Source: Aureobasidium sp. EXF-3400
Taxonomy: Eukaryota > Ascomycota > Dothideomycetes > Dothideales > Saccotheciaceae
DNA: 64,000 nt
Direction: 5' to 3'
Assembly (NCBI GenBank): GCA_024195585.1
Contig: SWBL01000117.1
Location: 62,001 to 126,000, forward strand
Shown here piece after piece: positions 44,919 through 55,080 of the stretch. The position numbers and the translations under genes were made by a program. The first letter of the stretch is position 1. Each line of letters begins with the position of its first letter. The notes beneath the pieces are model-generated. The model made no database searches. It was not told the DNA's origin and saw only the letters and a program-made list of their open reading frames with translations.

Positions 44919-45685
44919 TCACCCATCCTGTTCAAGCTTCAGGGGAGCGTCTTCCGAAGGCTCAAACTTCTTCCTCGCTTGTGTCGTCTCCTTCTTGTCG
45001 CCCCCTTCCGGTGCTTCACCATCTGCACATCCACAGTCGTAGAAGTCACCAATGTTGGAACAATCGAATAGCTCTTTCTTCAACGACTTGTTGACCTCGT
45101 TGTGGACATGGCAACCCCAAGCTGCGGCTGCTGATCGCGATGTGACTTGCGGAGGGAATTTGTCGAGGATCGTTCGGAAGTGACCGGCACATTCGCCGCT
45201 GTAGTTTGTATGTTAGCTGAGGTCGTGTGATGTGGTGACGGGACTCGTACCAAGGGTATAGTCGTTGGAACAAGTGGATGTATGCGTTCAAGGCGGCGCT
45301 CTCTTCAGCTGTGGGCTTGTCCGGGAAGCGGGCGAATGTGGTATGGAAGAGCTTCCATGCTGCACGACCAAGTTCGGCTCTGTAAAAGCTGTCAGCGATT
45401 GTCCATCTTGGTATCAGCCTGACCGACTTACTTGGCTGTCTCGTTGCCGAGCTTGGGGGCGATCACATGTCCAGTCAGAGTCGAGTCTTGCAGGTCGAGT
45501 CGGTTGAGCTTGTCGAGGTTTGCGTTGACGACTTCGATCGGATTGCCACCTCTTCCTCCAGACGACGGGTGCCTGACACCGATTTCACGCGAGCGGAACG
45601 AGAAGACAAATGTGAATGCGAGGAAGGCCGAGACGCCGATGAGTAAGAGCACGAATCGCCGGCTGGGTCCTGGAGCTACTGGCAT
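44919..45685 (-). CDS. ERV2: FAD-linked sulfhydryl oxidase, Erv2 type
   Basis: Three exons: 45685-45432, 45379-45251 and 45198-44919, giving 220 aa. One N-terminal membrane anchor (FVLLLIGVSAFLAFTFVFSF) precedes the Erv/ALR domain: ELGRAAWKLFHTTFARFPD, then the FAD-proximal redox pair CGEC at residues 128-131 (its first Cys codon is split by an intron) and AWGCHVHNEVNKSL. The C-terminal CGCADG lies in the position of the Erv2 shuttle cysteines. With an anchor and no mitochondrial Erv1 N-terminus, it fits the ER enzyme that passes disulphides to protein disulphide isomerase and reduces O2 to peroxide. The stop TGA overlaps a GTGAGT donor-like site, so an alternative longer C-terminus cannot be excluded. 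Confidence 0.9.
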
Positions 45686-45981
45686 GCTGGTTGTGACTTT
45701 GTTGGATATTCAATCGGTGTCTATAGTAGCATCATGTAGGTCGAGTGAGTAGGTTGTTATCTTCTAATCAAAGGAGAAGCAAGAAATGTTGCCGTTGCGA
45801 CAATGAAATCGAGGGGCTTCAAGTTCCCACAGTTCCGGTCGACAACGCGTCATGTCATCCCACTCGTCAGCTCGAGTCTGTTTAAAGTTGATGCGACTCC
45901 TCATCACAGGCTGAATCTTGTTCTTTCATGCATCATTAAGGGTATCTATATCTGAAACCAAGTGACTGTCGCTAAGAATCA

Positions 45982-47434
45982 TCAAGCTTGCGCAGATTCG
46001 GCGCCCGACTGATTCTGCTTCTCGGGTTCGGGGGTCGGCTCAGGAGTCGGCTCAGAACTCCTGTACCATTCCATATCCACCGCCTTTACCAAAACCACCT
46101 TTGCTCTATCGGCCATGGCGTAGTAGTCAGGGTTGTCCTTTGGCGTGAACATGGCGACATGAGCGGCGATCTCGTTACTCGCTTTCTCGTTGATGCATTT
46201 GACCCAGGTGCCTTTACTTTTCAGCTTCTTGTCCACAACACTGCTTGTCTTGCGCTTTTTAAGCGGTGATTCACCTCGTTGTTCCTTTGCCTCCTTTGGC
46301 ACTACGCAGAAGGTTCTCTCTTCACCCAGTAGTTGCTCCGAATAGTAGGTCTTTCCTTGCTTGTTTGTGTCGAGGCAGGTGTAGAAGTCAGCGAACCCAA
46401 TCTTGTGAGAAGAACTGAGGGCAGCAACGCTTTCGACACGTTTGGTCAGGTCAGCACCGCGAGCTAGACAGCCAACGAATTCAAGGTGTCCCCCTGCCCA
46501 AGCCCAGCCTTTGGAGATGTGCTCGCGATTCTGCCACACTGCACCACCGGCTGCCGCTAATGCTGCAGCGCCACCTGCAAACATGGCATACTTGCCCCAT
46601 TTTCCCCATCCCCCGGCCTCTGGCGGTGGAAGAGCGCCTGCAGGAACTTTTGTAGGAGGCACTGGTGTGCTGGAAGATTTTCCGAGACCAAAGAACTGAG
46701 AGGCCTGGTTGTAGGCATTCAACGCGGAGGAAGCTGTATTGTAATGCTCTTCTGCGCCATGAGCTACAACACCTGGATGTATACCTAGATAGGGAGTGTC
46801 AAAGGCAAGCACAGCCTGGATGTAAGGGAACAAGAACTCTGGAGCCTCGGCTGGGTCGGTATCCTGAGATGGTACTGAAGGCTTCTCTTGAGGAGGCGCC
46901 GATGAGGATCTAGGTTGCGATTCCGGTACCTCGAGGTTGACTGTGCTGTTGTCTTTAGATACCGGGTTAGTTGTGGTCTTGTTGCCAATCTCCGAGTCAT
47001 CTTGAGTGCCCGTGGATGGAAATGCGCGACTTGAGGGAACAGGCGGATCACGAGCAATGCTTAACAAGGTCTCTGCAGCTACGATACCGCCCATCGAGTG
47101 GCCGACAAGAACGACTCGCACCGAAGGGTCAACAGTTGGTGACGGGGTACCATTTGCGACTTCCAGATCGATGCACTTGTTGAGTAACCATCCGTGAAAC
47201 TTGGCCACACATTCGTTTAGATCGCCCTGAGTTTCAAACTTGGGATAGACGATGGACAGAACATTTATCTTTGGCAGAGCGTTCTGCACAAGAGTTCTGA
47301 AGTGATCCGGAAAGCCTACCGTGTGTATTGAGTAACGATTCACGACTAGAAGCAGGAGGTTGTTTACCATCAAATGTGTGGTCCCCTCCCTTGAAGCCGT
47401 GGATGAACACGAGTAGTAAACTCTTTGTTGGCAT
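45982..47434 (-). CDS. Alpha/beta serine hydrolase (DUF676/lipase-like), membrane-associated
   Basis: Two exons, 47434-47368 and 47315-45982, giving 466 aa. The fold begins immediately: LLVFIHGFKGGDHTF supplies the oxyanion HG, and VVLVGHSMGGIVAAE the nucleophile elbow with Ser96. A 50-residue Ser/Pro insertion interrupts the domain (about 115-175). AFDTPYLGIHP follows, typical of DUF676-type lipases. One hydrophobic segment (YAMFAGGAAALAAAGGAVW) near residue 280 could anchor it. A C-terminal His in EIAAHVAMF is the candidate catalytic base. The C-terminus is PEPTPEP-rich. Lipid or ester hydrolysis is likely; substrate unknown. It is divergent from the next gene, with 273 bp between starts. 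Confidence 0.85.
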
Positions 47435-47707
47435 TTTACTCTTTCCACCTTTTCATAAAAGACCCCTGAGGTTGACGATAGGGTGGAGATAGAGGAAAAG
47501 ATGAGAGAGATGGACGGTCTGGAGTTGTTGTTGTAGACGGACTTGAATGCGGTGCGACAACAAGCGGTTCCAGCGCGTCATCGAGGGCCGAGGTGACCAT
47601 GGAATTTCTGGCTCTCCAAATTTCTATGATCACTATTCTCTAGCAATTGTCAAACACACCATCACATCTTTTACGAAGCACACGATCCACGACACACAAG
47701 ACGCATC
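47435..47707. promoter_or_regulatory. Bidirectional promoter, hydrolase / small membrane protein
   Basis: 273 bp between two divergent ATGs, so both promoters are contained here (inference from layout). Confidence 0.45.
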
Positions 47708-48295
47708 ATGTCACACCCTCAGGAACCCACGCGACAGCCGACTGTCGACGAGACCGAACGCTACAAGGTCACCCTGCATCGCGCTGCCATCGCATGTCTC
47801 GTCGTCTGCCCAGCTATCGCCGCCCTGCCACCGCGCAAACTAGACTTCTACACAATCTCTCTGATCGGAATGACTGGTTTCTCAGCAAACTACCTATACC
47901 GCGAATCACAAGGCCAAAGCATTTGGAGAGTCATCGGTGGCTCCAAGGCCGAGGAGATGCGACCAAAGGGCGACACATCACTACCTACCGACAAGGCTCG
48001 CGAGTTCCAGCGCCAAATGAAGCTGCAACGCGAGGCAAGAGCTGCTGGCGACAATTCTGGCGTTGAGGCTGCTCAGCAAGACAAGCAAAATATCCTCGAA
48101 CAAGTTTACTACGGAAAAGAGAAGCCCGAGGGCTGGAGGGAACGCAGAGCACAGGAAGACCAGAAGGCTCTTGCTGAGGGCAAGGGTCTTAGCGACATCA
48201 TTCTGGACCAGATCTGGGACGTCTGGACCTGGGGCAAGCACAAGGAGGCTCAGGTCGAGGCCGAAGTCAAGTCCGAGATCGAGAAAAAGAACTAG
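47708..48295 (+). CDS. Small membrane protein (annotated in other fungi as rhomboid-family-like)
   Basis: A single exon of 195 aa. Two hydrophobic segments near the N-terminus (AAIACLVVCPAIAALPP and ISLIGMTGFSANYLY) are followed by a long charged, helical tail (KAREFQRQMKLQREARAAG) and the conserved end LSDIILDQIWDVWTWGK. In other filamentous ascomycetes similar proteins carry the label rhomboid family membrane protein, but no Ser/His protease dyad of rhomboids is visible here and the protein is too short for a six-helix rhomboid. I would call it an uncharacterised two-helix membrane protein, possibly mitochondrial or ER. The start is the only suitable ATG. Confidence 0.7.
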   Translation: MSHPQEPTRQPTVDETERYKVTLHRAAIACLVVCPAIAALPPRKLDFYTISLIGMTGFSANYLYRESQGQSIWRVIGGSKAEEMRPKGDTSLPTDKAREFQRQMKLQREARAAGDNSGVEAAQQDKQNILEQVYYGKEKPEGWRERRAQEDQKALAEGKGLSDIILDQIWDVWTWGKHKEAQVEAEVKSEIEKKN

Positions 48296-48748
48296 GAGGC
48301 TTGGTCACAATACTGGAGTTCGCACATATCGGAACAGCTTTTTTGTACGACTAGCACCCTGTCCGAGGCATGATATCGTATTATACGCAGAATGCATAAT
48401 GTTCAGTCACAGACATTCTGCCGCGAGCATCACAACAAAAGAAGATATTATGGAGTGAAAAGAAAGAATGAACCAAACAACAGAAAACAAGAGCTACTGA
48501 CAGTTGCGTATAGTTGTAGGCCAGACCAATCGCGACTTTGTGACAAGGATCATGGAGTAAGCGGCATGCTCGCTTAGGTATTGTGCCTAAATGCTTCAAT
48601 CCTTGACGCATATGCACCCGCTTGCCTTACATTGCTTACTGGCTTGAAGTCATCCGACGGTGTAAATTTCAACATGCGGTACTTGTCTTCAAAATCGAGG
48701 CCCTCGCCTGTCCAAAACCTTCGAGATTTGTCTTGCTGAGTATCAAAT
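48296..48748. other. Intergenic before the interrupted amidohydrolase
   Basis: 453 bp, moderately AT-rich. No gene or repeat is recognised. Confidence 0.4.
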
Positions 48749-49987
48749 ATGGTGGCACTATTGACTTGTTCGTTCTTACTTTTAACCACCGCTCTCGCAC
48801 AAGATGCCCATCTTCTCAACACGTCGCGAAGTGCTTCCATCTATGCAGCTGCAAAAGCAGACGGTATTGATTTGACGATCCTGCCTTTTGCGACTATTGC
48901 TCTCGAATCAATTGAGAATGCATACATACCTATCGCCATACCTCCATTCAGCAACGCATCGAGGGTCGATGTACACGGTGAGTCAGGCGACAATTGATCT
49001 CCAATCTCCACCCTGACTTGACTTGGTATAGCTCATATAGTGCCTACATGGTATCATGCGCTCGTCCCTACTACAGGCCAGAGCCCGACTCCGAACTGGA
49101 CTCTAGAAGCACAGTTCAATATGATGCAAACAGTCGACATCTGCAAAAGTGTCTTGTCCATCTCGTCACCCGGGAGTACTGTCTATGTAGACGATGAAGC
49201 AAAAGCAACTGCGCTGGCAAGGCTGTTGAACGAATATCTGGCCGCTCTATCTCGCACTTACCCATCTCACATTTCATTTTTTGCCGTCACACCGTTACCT
49301 TATGTCGACGCGGCCATCAAAGAAGCACGATATGCACTCGACCACCTTGGTGCCGTGGGTATAGGTCTTCTTTCAAACCACGAAGGCTATTATCTCGGAA
49401 ACTCCCAATTCCAGCCTTTCTTCTCCTTCCTCAACAGTTCTATGAACACTACTGCCAATGAGATCATCTTCGTCCATCCGAACGAACCATGTATGAGAAT
49501 CTCAAATGGCAATAGTAGCTTGATCATCGCAAACCCAACTGTCTACCCTGATGGCTTGGTAGAACTCTACTTTGAATCTGCAAGAACATTCATGGACCTT
49601 GCTCTCACATCCACTCTATCCACCTTCTCAAATCTCAACTTCATCGTGCCTCATGCTGGTGGCAGTTTCCCTTCCATAATCAGTAGGATGCTCTCGAGTC
49701 TTTCTCCTGCGGCGTTTACTGCACAGTTGGAAGTTTTCAAGCAGAGATTATGGTGGGATACTGCTGGCCCGACTTTTCCTTATTAGGTCAAGGGGTTGTT
49801 GGCATATGGAATTGGCGCGGACAAGTTGGTGTTGGGCACCGATAATCCATACGTGCCTGGGGCGCCGGTTCAGGTGTACAAGGGATTTGCGGATGAAGTG
49901 GGAGAGGCGGATTTCTTGAATGCGTCAGAGAAGGATGGAGTGTATCACGGTAATGCCGAAAAGCTGTTTGGCTCTCGACTGGGGTGA
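48749..49987 (+). pseudogene. Amidohydrolase-2 (ACMSD / 6-methylsalicylate decarboxylase-like), interrupted by an in-frame TAG
   Basis: Two exons, 48749-48977 and 49032-49987. The frame would encode 394 residues but carries TAG at codon 328 (49784-49786). After the stop the same frame continues 67 codons with family sequence: VKGLLAYGIGADKLVLGTDN, then GNAEKLFGS. Before it are an apparent signal peptide (LLTCSFLLLTTALAQ), the metal ligands His76-Ala-His78 in VDVHAHIVPTW, IIFVHP and NFIVPHAGG. The family normally has Gln in FPxQxxGLL, so CAG to TAG is the simplest change. The conserved metal/catalytic Asp (GTD) lies after the stop, so the truncated product should be inactive. Readthrough or a sequencing error are alternatives. 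Family members decarboxylate aromatic acids. Confidence 0.8.
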
Positions 49988-50833
49988 TGTAACTGCTTAT
50001 TGCGGTGAGGAAGAGTGATGTAGAACACACTCTTGGCTTTGTCATCGCTGTCGGAGATACCTTCTACATACGCTCTTCGCTCACAAACTCTCCATCTCTC
50101 TGGTTGACAAACATCTAGTCTCATGCTCCTTCCTTCCTCCAAGAACCTCAATCTCTTTCCTTTTCTAAAACAGCATCGACACCTGGCCTCGTCAGCACCT
50201 TCCTCAACGATCATCATCTTTACCCATATCACACAACATCCATCATACTACTGCTTGCACTCTACAAACACTTACCACTCACTCACTCGGTGTACCTCAT
50301 TCATTTCTCCCCTCACCTTCTATACGTCTTTCACTCTGGCTCACGTTTGCTCCACCCCTTCTTTCGAGTCCCAACCACATATAAGAACTCTCTTCCTCTC
50401 TCTTCGACCTCCTCACACCTTCAACACTTCCTTCTCTTCCAACAACAAGCACAACAGCAACGTTTTCTTGCTTACATCTGCTCCTATACTCGGCATCCAC
50501 TTCTTCCTATCTGCATCCGAATCTTCTCGTCGATACTCACTTTTTTTGTGAGCCCTAAAACTTCATTCTCCTATCAGAATCTCGCTCCTCTACCTCTATT
50601 TTCAACGGGTCCAAACAACCTCAAAAAAGCCACGACCTACACTCCTCAGTAGTGTGTTCATCTGCGGGCCCCGGATCTTACAGTGTGGTAGACTCTTAAC
50701 CAGACCATCGGCACATCTGCCAGACACTGGCTAGCAGATTCTCGACATCTGATACATTCACTCATATTCACTTCGATACAGCCCTGCCATCTTCTCTCCC
50801 ATCACAACGCCGCACACCGAGAGTTCTGCCAAG
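49988..50833 (+). other. Pyrimidine-rich leader/promoter of the SNF2 gene
   Basis: From about 50100 to 50640 the plus strand is dominated by C and T (repeated CTTC, CTCC, CACTC) and is poor in G. Open frames in it translate to Ser/Phe/Leu/Thr-rich, non-protein-like sequence. CT-rich tracts upstream of fungal start codons often mark core promoters and leaders; this one is unusually long. Confidence 0.5.
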
Positions 50834-53466
50834 ATGGACTTATTCTCAGCGTCGCAACAGAACTTACCTCAAAAGCAGTGGGAGCTCTGTGCACGAATGC
50901 AGGCCAATCTCGTTCCTGTTCAAGCTGGAGAGTTGCCTTTTGAGGAGCTTCAGAAGAATTATCGCAGGATGAAGGCCGCATGGAAGCTTGCCAAAGAAAA
51001 GGGTGAGCTTTCTTCCGAAGAGCATGAAATTTTCCAGATGTTTCGCCATCAGTATCATACAGCGAAATCAAAGCAGAGCAACTCCGACCAAACCGAGTCC
51101 GGAGACGACCTGGACCGTGAGGAGCACAGCCAAATGTCTGCTCCTTTGTTCGTACAACAAGATGAATCAAACCACGACGAGGAATACGATTCGGCCGCCG
51201 CATCCACTGGCTGCAAGCGAAAGCGAGGCGAGTTATCAACCAGACAAGCAATCCAACTTCTCATCGACGAAGCACCGATGGACAAGAATGAAGCAGCGCA
51301 CCAAGATGGCGCAATGATGCTGAAAGCCATCAGACAGTTTCCATCAGGGAGTGTCAAATATATTGGGAATGATCTATGGTTATTGACAGGTATGACTACA
51401 CCCCTCAAGCATCATCAGGTCATCACCGCCTCTTTGATGAAACAACAGGAGAACAACGCGGAAGGTCCCACGGGAGGCATTCTAGCTGATGATATGGGTC
51501 TGGGCAAAACAGTGTGCGCGATTGCGAGTATGTCGCGCGATATGACGTCCGTTGCTCCAGGCGACTCCAAGGTCAATCTTGTTCTGGTGCCCAAAATGAT
51601 CAAAGATCAATGGTCCAATGAGATTCGTAAACACACAGTCAGGTCTGATACTCAAAATTTTGGGTTCCGCAGCATTCACGCCTACCGCACGGGAACCAGT
51701 GTCAAGACTCAATTGGAAGAATTCAAGGAAGCCGATATCGTCATCGCTACATATTCAGAACTTTGCGCCGGATTCAAGAATCCTTCTTACCCGAAAAAGG
51801 CAAAGTCTGATGCGCAAAAGAAGAAATATTTCGAAGAGAACATTCGACCCAAGCTGGGGGCACTGCACCAATTTCAGTTCCACGGAGTTTACCTTGATGA
51901 GGGACACGACATTCGAAATATCAAAGCTTTGCGTACGGTGGCATGTATGAAGCTCCGGGTCAGATATCGATGGATTCTTACAGAAACGCCCATGACCAAC
52001 ACCCTGGAAGATTTGTACTCCAGCCTGACATTCATTCGTCATCCCACAGTCTCTAAGCTTACATTCGGGGAATTCAAAGCTTACTGCAAGGGCGATGACA
52101 AGAACAGCAAGAACGAGAAAGGCAAAAAAGGCAAGAAAGACAAGAACCAAAAGAAGGACAAGAACCAAAAGAAGGACGAGAACCAGATCGACATCAACTG
52201 GATATCAGATCTCTTGAAGGAATCTATGAGTCGCTGGACTCACTCGGACGAGATATTCGGCTACCCCCTAGTTGTGATACCGAAGCCCATATTCATCGAA
52301 CTTCGCGAAGAATACTCGGCACCAGAAAGGATCATATACTCGGTCCTGAATGAGCGCATGCAGGCCCTTGCGAAGCAAAGAATGGCTGCTTGCGATGACA
52401 CCAAGACGTACCAGTTCGTCAAGGGGTTGCTCATGATTCTAAGACAGATGACAGGTCACGTACTTCTGATCAACCCGACCATCTTCAAACAACTAACAGA
52501 TGAGGACGTGAGCACCATTGAGTACAGAATACGCGAAGCCGCTGCAACAAAACCAGACGTATGTGCAGAAGACTACATAGCTGCGGTGCGCAAGCTTCAG
52601 AGAAGTACTACTTGTGTTGTCTGCAAGCAAAGGACTCAAGATATTCACTGGGCAGAATGCAACCATGCCTATTGCTCTGACTGTACACAGGGCCAGAGAC
52701 AACTCTATACAGAGCAAAACCTGAGCAGTCCACCGTGTGTGGTATGCAACCGGACGGTGGGCGAGATGGTTGATGCGGCCAAGGATGCGGCAAATGAAAA
52801 ATCCAGATGGCTGAATGAGAGTGGCAAAGTCATCCCTTCAACTAAATCTTCTGCCGTCGTTGATTGCATCAAGACCTGGAGAGCGACTACAGCGGATGAT
52901 CCTCATGCCAAAGTTGTTGTTTTCACCAGCTTCAAAAACTCTCACAAGTTCCTAGCAGATATTTTCAAAGAACAGCAGTGGGAATTCGCCATGCTGACTT
53001 CGGACATGTCTTCCGCAGAAAGACAAGCAAATGTGGATCAATTCACAGACGAACCCGCAAGATTTATCATGTTTGCCATGGCCGGAGTCGGAGGTCAAGG
53101 TGTGAATCTGGCAGCTGCCACGTTAGTCTCTATCTCCGCTAGAAACATGAGCTCAACTGACCAAAGTACAGGAAACTCATCAACTATGATCATTACTTCA
53201 ATGAATCGAGCGAAAGACAAGCCTGTTGCCGGATATACCGCATAGGACAAACGAAAAAAACCACAATGGTGTCCATCACAGTTACGGGGACAGTTGACGA
53301 GCACGTCAGGGACATTAAGCGGCGAAAGGCCAGAAGCATCAACATTATTATGGCCGAGACGAAGAAGAAGACCACAAAAGCCCTTCTCACACTGTTCGAG
53401 AAGGCCAAGACAGAAAATGATACTTTGGAAGGGGAGGACCAGATTGAGCTTGACGACGACGAATGA
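50834..53466 (+). CDS. SNF2-family ATPase with embedded RING finger (Rad5/Rad16-like)
   Basis: Two exons, 50834-53121 and 53172-53466, giving 860 aa. Lobe 1: motif I GGILADDMGLGKTV (about 213-227), motif Ia VLVPKMIKDQW and motif II YLDEGH (D354). Motif III reads LTETPMTN, where Gly is usual at the third position. A Lys-rich KKDKNQ repeat follows. A RING lies between the lobes: CVVCKQRTQ..CNHAYCSDC..CVVC (about 594-640). Lobe 2: VVVFTSFKNSHKFLADI, motif V GVGGQGVNLAAAT and motif VI RIYRIGQTKKTT. Motif VI exists only when the 50-nt intron with a GTTAGT donor is spliced. RING-SNF2 proteins remodel DNA-protein complexes and can act as ubiquitin ligases in repair. This one is divergent and lies beside decayed genes, so it may be a lineage-specific copy. 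Confidence 0.85.
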
Positions 53467-54077
53467 CTTTACGGTACCTAGCAAGGGGTTGAAAATGATC
53501 AACCTATGATTTGGAAAGAAGAATTGCATAACCTAAGGGTGGCTTTACAGAAGCACAAAAAAAGATATTGCGTTCCAAAAAGCAAACTCAATGACTCGTT
53601 CGAGCTTGTGACAAGAAGTACGTCTGCATTTATTTGACGTCTAGGATGGCTAGTGGTGCGTTTCCTCGAGTCGCAGTAGACGGCTATCAAATGCCGCTGA
53701 CCATTTTACTTCGACGTCGCTCTGTTGAGTTCATCACTTGTTCATTCCCCTTCCGTGCACAGCTGCTGTAACCAGACGTTCATCTCGTCATTTCAACGCA
53801 TCTACTCATTACCTTCTACATATCACCCCCGTCAATGCCCACCATTCCAGGTTCTATGCCTATCACCTAGTTGACTATCTTTCCTTTCTTCCAGCTCACC
53901 ATTGACGCTTCAACTTTTACTTCGTCAGATCCGGGCTTGGATCTTCTGAACCTTGCATCTTTATTTCTTGAACCTCGATTTAAGCAAAGACTATACTATC
54001 CGTATCGTGTGTTCTACGCTAACCCTTACGCATCTGAGAAGTTCCTTCTGACTGACGATCTCCACAGCTCCTACATC
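53467..54077. other. Intergenic between SNF2 gene and broken coiled-coil gene
   Basis: A pyrimidine-rich stretch (about 53740-53900) and an acceptor-like TTCTTCCAG at 53886 could be the leader of the decayed gene downstream. No intact gene is visible. Confidence 0.4.
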
Positions 54078-54433
54078 ATGTCGACCGCTCAAAAGAACTC
54101 TCTCAGGATGAACTTGCCAACGATCTTCGCGCCCAATACCAGACCTTGATCGAAGGTCTGGAGGCAGAGCACAAGAAGAAGGAAACCGCCCTCCTCGACA
54201 AGATCCTAACAGCCGAGACCCGCTACCAAGAGCTCAAGTAAAAGTATCAGAAGAATTTCCACAACCTGAAGAACAAGTCTACAAACCACATCAGCAAGCC
54301 TCATCGCGTTGAAAACGCTACTGCTGTTCCTGGCAACAATACAGAGTCAGCTACGGACAACACCACCAAGACAAGTGAGAGCCCTTTCCAATCTGTTGGC
54401 TCCTCCGTGGTTGACTTTGACGAACTCTGTTAG
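54078..54433 (+). pseudogene. Broken small coiled-coil protein gene
   Basis: The ATG at 54078 has a good context (ATCATGTCG) but its frame closes after 23 codons. Coding character continues in a shifted frame: ELSQDELANDLRAQYQTLIE, KKKETALLDKILTAETRYQE, then an in-frame TAA (54239-54241), then KYQKNFHNLKNKSTNHISK and a Ser/Thr-rich end, SVVDFDELC, with TAG at 54431. One missing base in the AAAA run near 54093, plus one nonsense codon, would explain the breaks. Heptad-like charge spacing suggests a coiled coil. I do not recognise a family. An acceptor-like site at 54067 raises the possibility of an upstream exon. Confidence 0.5.
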
Positions 54434-55080
54434 ATATGTCGATCCAGGCATCTCCAGAGGGTGGCAGCTCGATCCGGCGCATTTTTGACGTTCGAAGAAG
54501 ATTGGGAACTCACGTTCGGGGGTTTCCTGGACTGGGACATTTGAGACTGCGGTCCACAAGTGCAGACTCAAGTATAGAAGTCCAGATATCGAACAACATC
54601 TATCCACCGGCATGCAAGGGCGCACACGCAAGGAAGAAGATCACGACGTCAGCAAGAGAGAAGATCATCACAAATAACCTAATGACAGTCACAAGGTCGG
54701 CTTAGAGGATGATGCAAGTGGAACAACGAGACAGGGAAAAGGTGAAGTTTAGACGACAATGCTTCTAAACTCACTCAATCGAATGCAGAAAGGAAATATT
54801 ACTGCAACCTCTTATCTCTCGGCCTGGGGAGGTTTGTTTCTTATCATCACTCGGTCTCAACCTTGCTTGATATACAATCAGCTTCCAAATTCTCTATCAG
54901 GCGCGTTTGGCTAGAGGAACTAGCTCCGAAAGCCGGCAACTATACAGATGCGCTGTAATGATATGTGGACTTTACCGCGATTTGGAATTACGTTGTATTC
55001 AGTAACAACATGCTCCAACTATCCTTTTGATAGAATTAACATGCTGTGACTTTCGGCCGTGATTGATTGGGGATATACGC
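54434..55080. other. Non-coding / decayed sequence with a dispersed repeat copy
   Basis: Fragments of open frame follow the coiled-coil relic but lack motifs. The first copy of a diverged ~140-bp repeat is at 54821-54962 (separate entry). No intact gene is visible. Confidence 0.45.
54821..54962 (+). repeat. Diverged direct repeat, copy 1
   Basis: Matches 57587-57725 in the same orientation. Shared anchors in order: CTG.GGAGG, GTTTCTT.TCATCACTC, TCTCAA, CTTGCTTGA, TACAATCA, CTTTCTAT/TTCTCTAT, AGGC.CGTTT, and a TATACA..CGC..AATGAT end. Roughly 70% identical by eye, with small gaps. It could be the remnant of a mobile element or of a segmental duplication. Confidence 0.6.

Noticed and set aside
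50123..50551. 142-codon frame upstream of the SNF2 gene
   Set aside because: Lies in the pyrimidine-rich tract. Composition (Ser/Thr/Phe/His) follows base bias and all three frames look alike.
54436..54705. 89-codon frame after the coiled-coil relic
   Set aside because: Composition unlike protein. Other frames of the same stretch look equally coding-like, so this is more likely decayed sequence than a gene.
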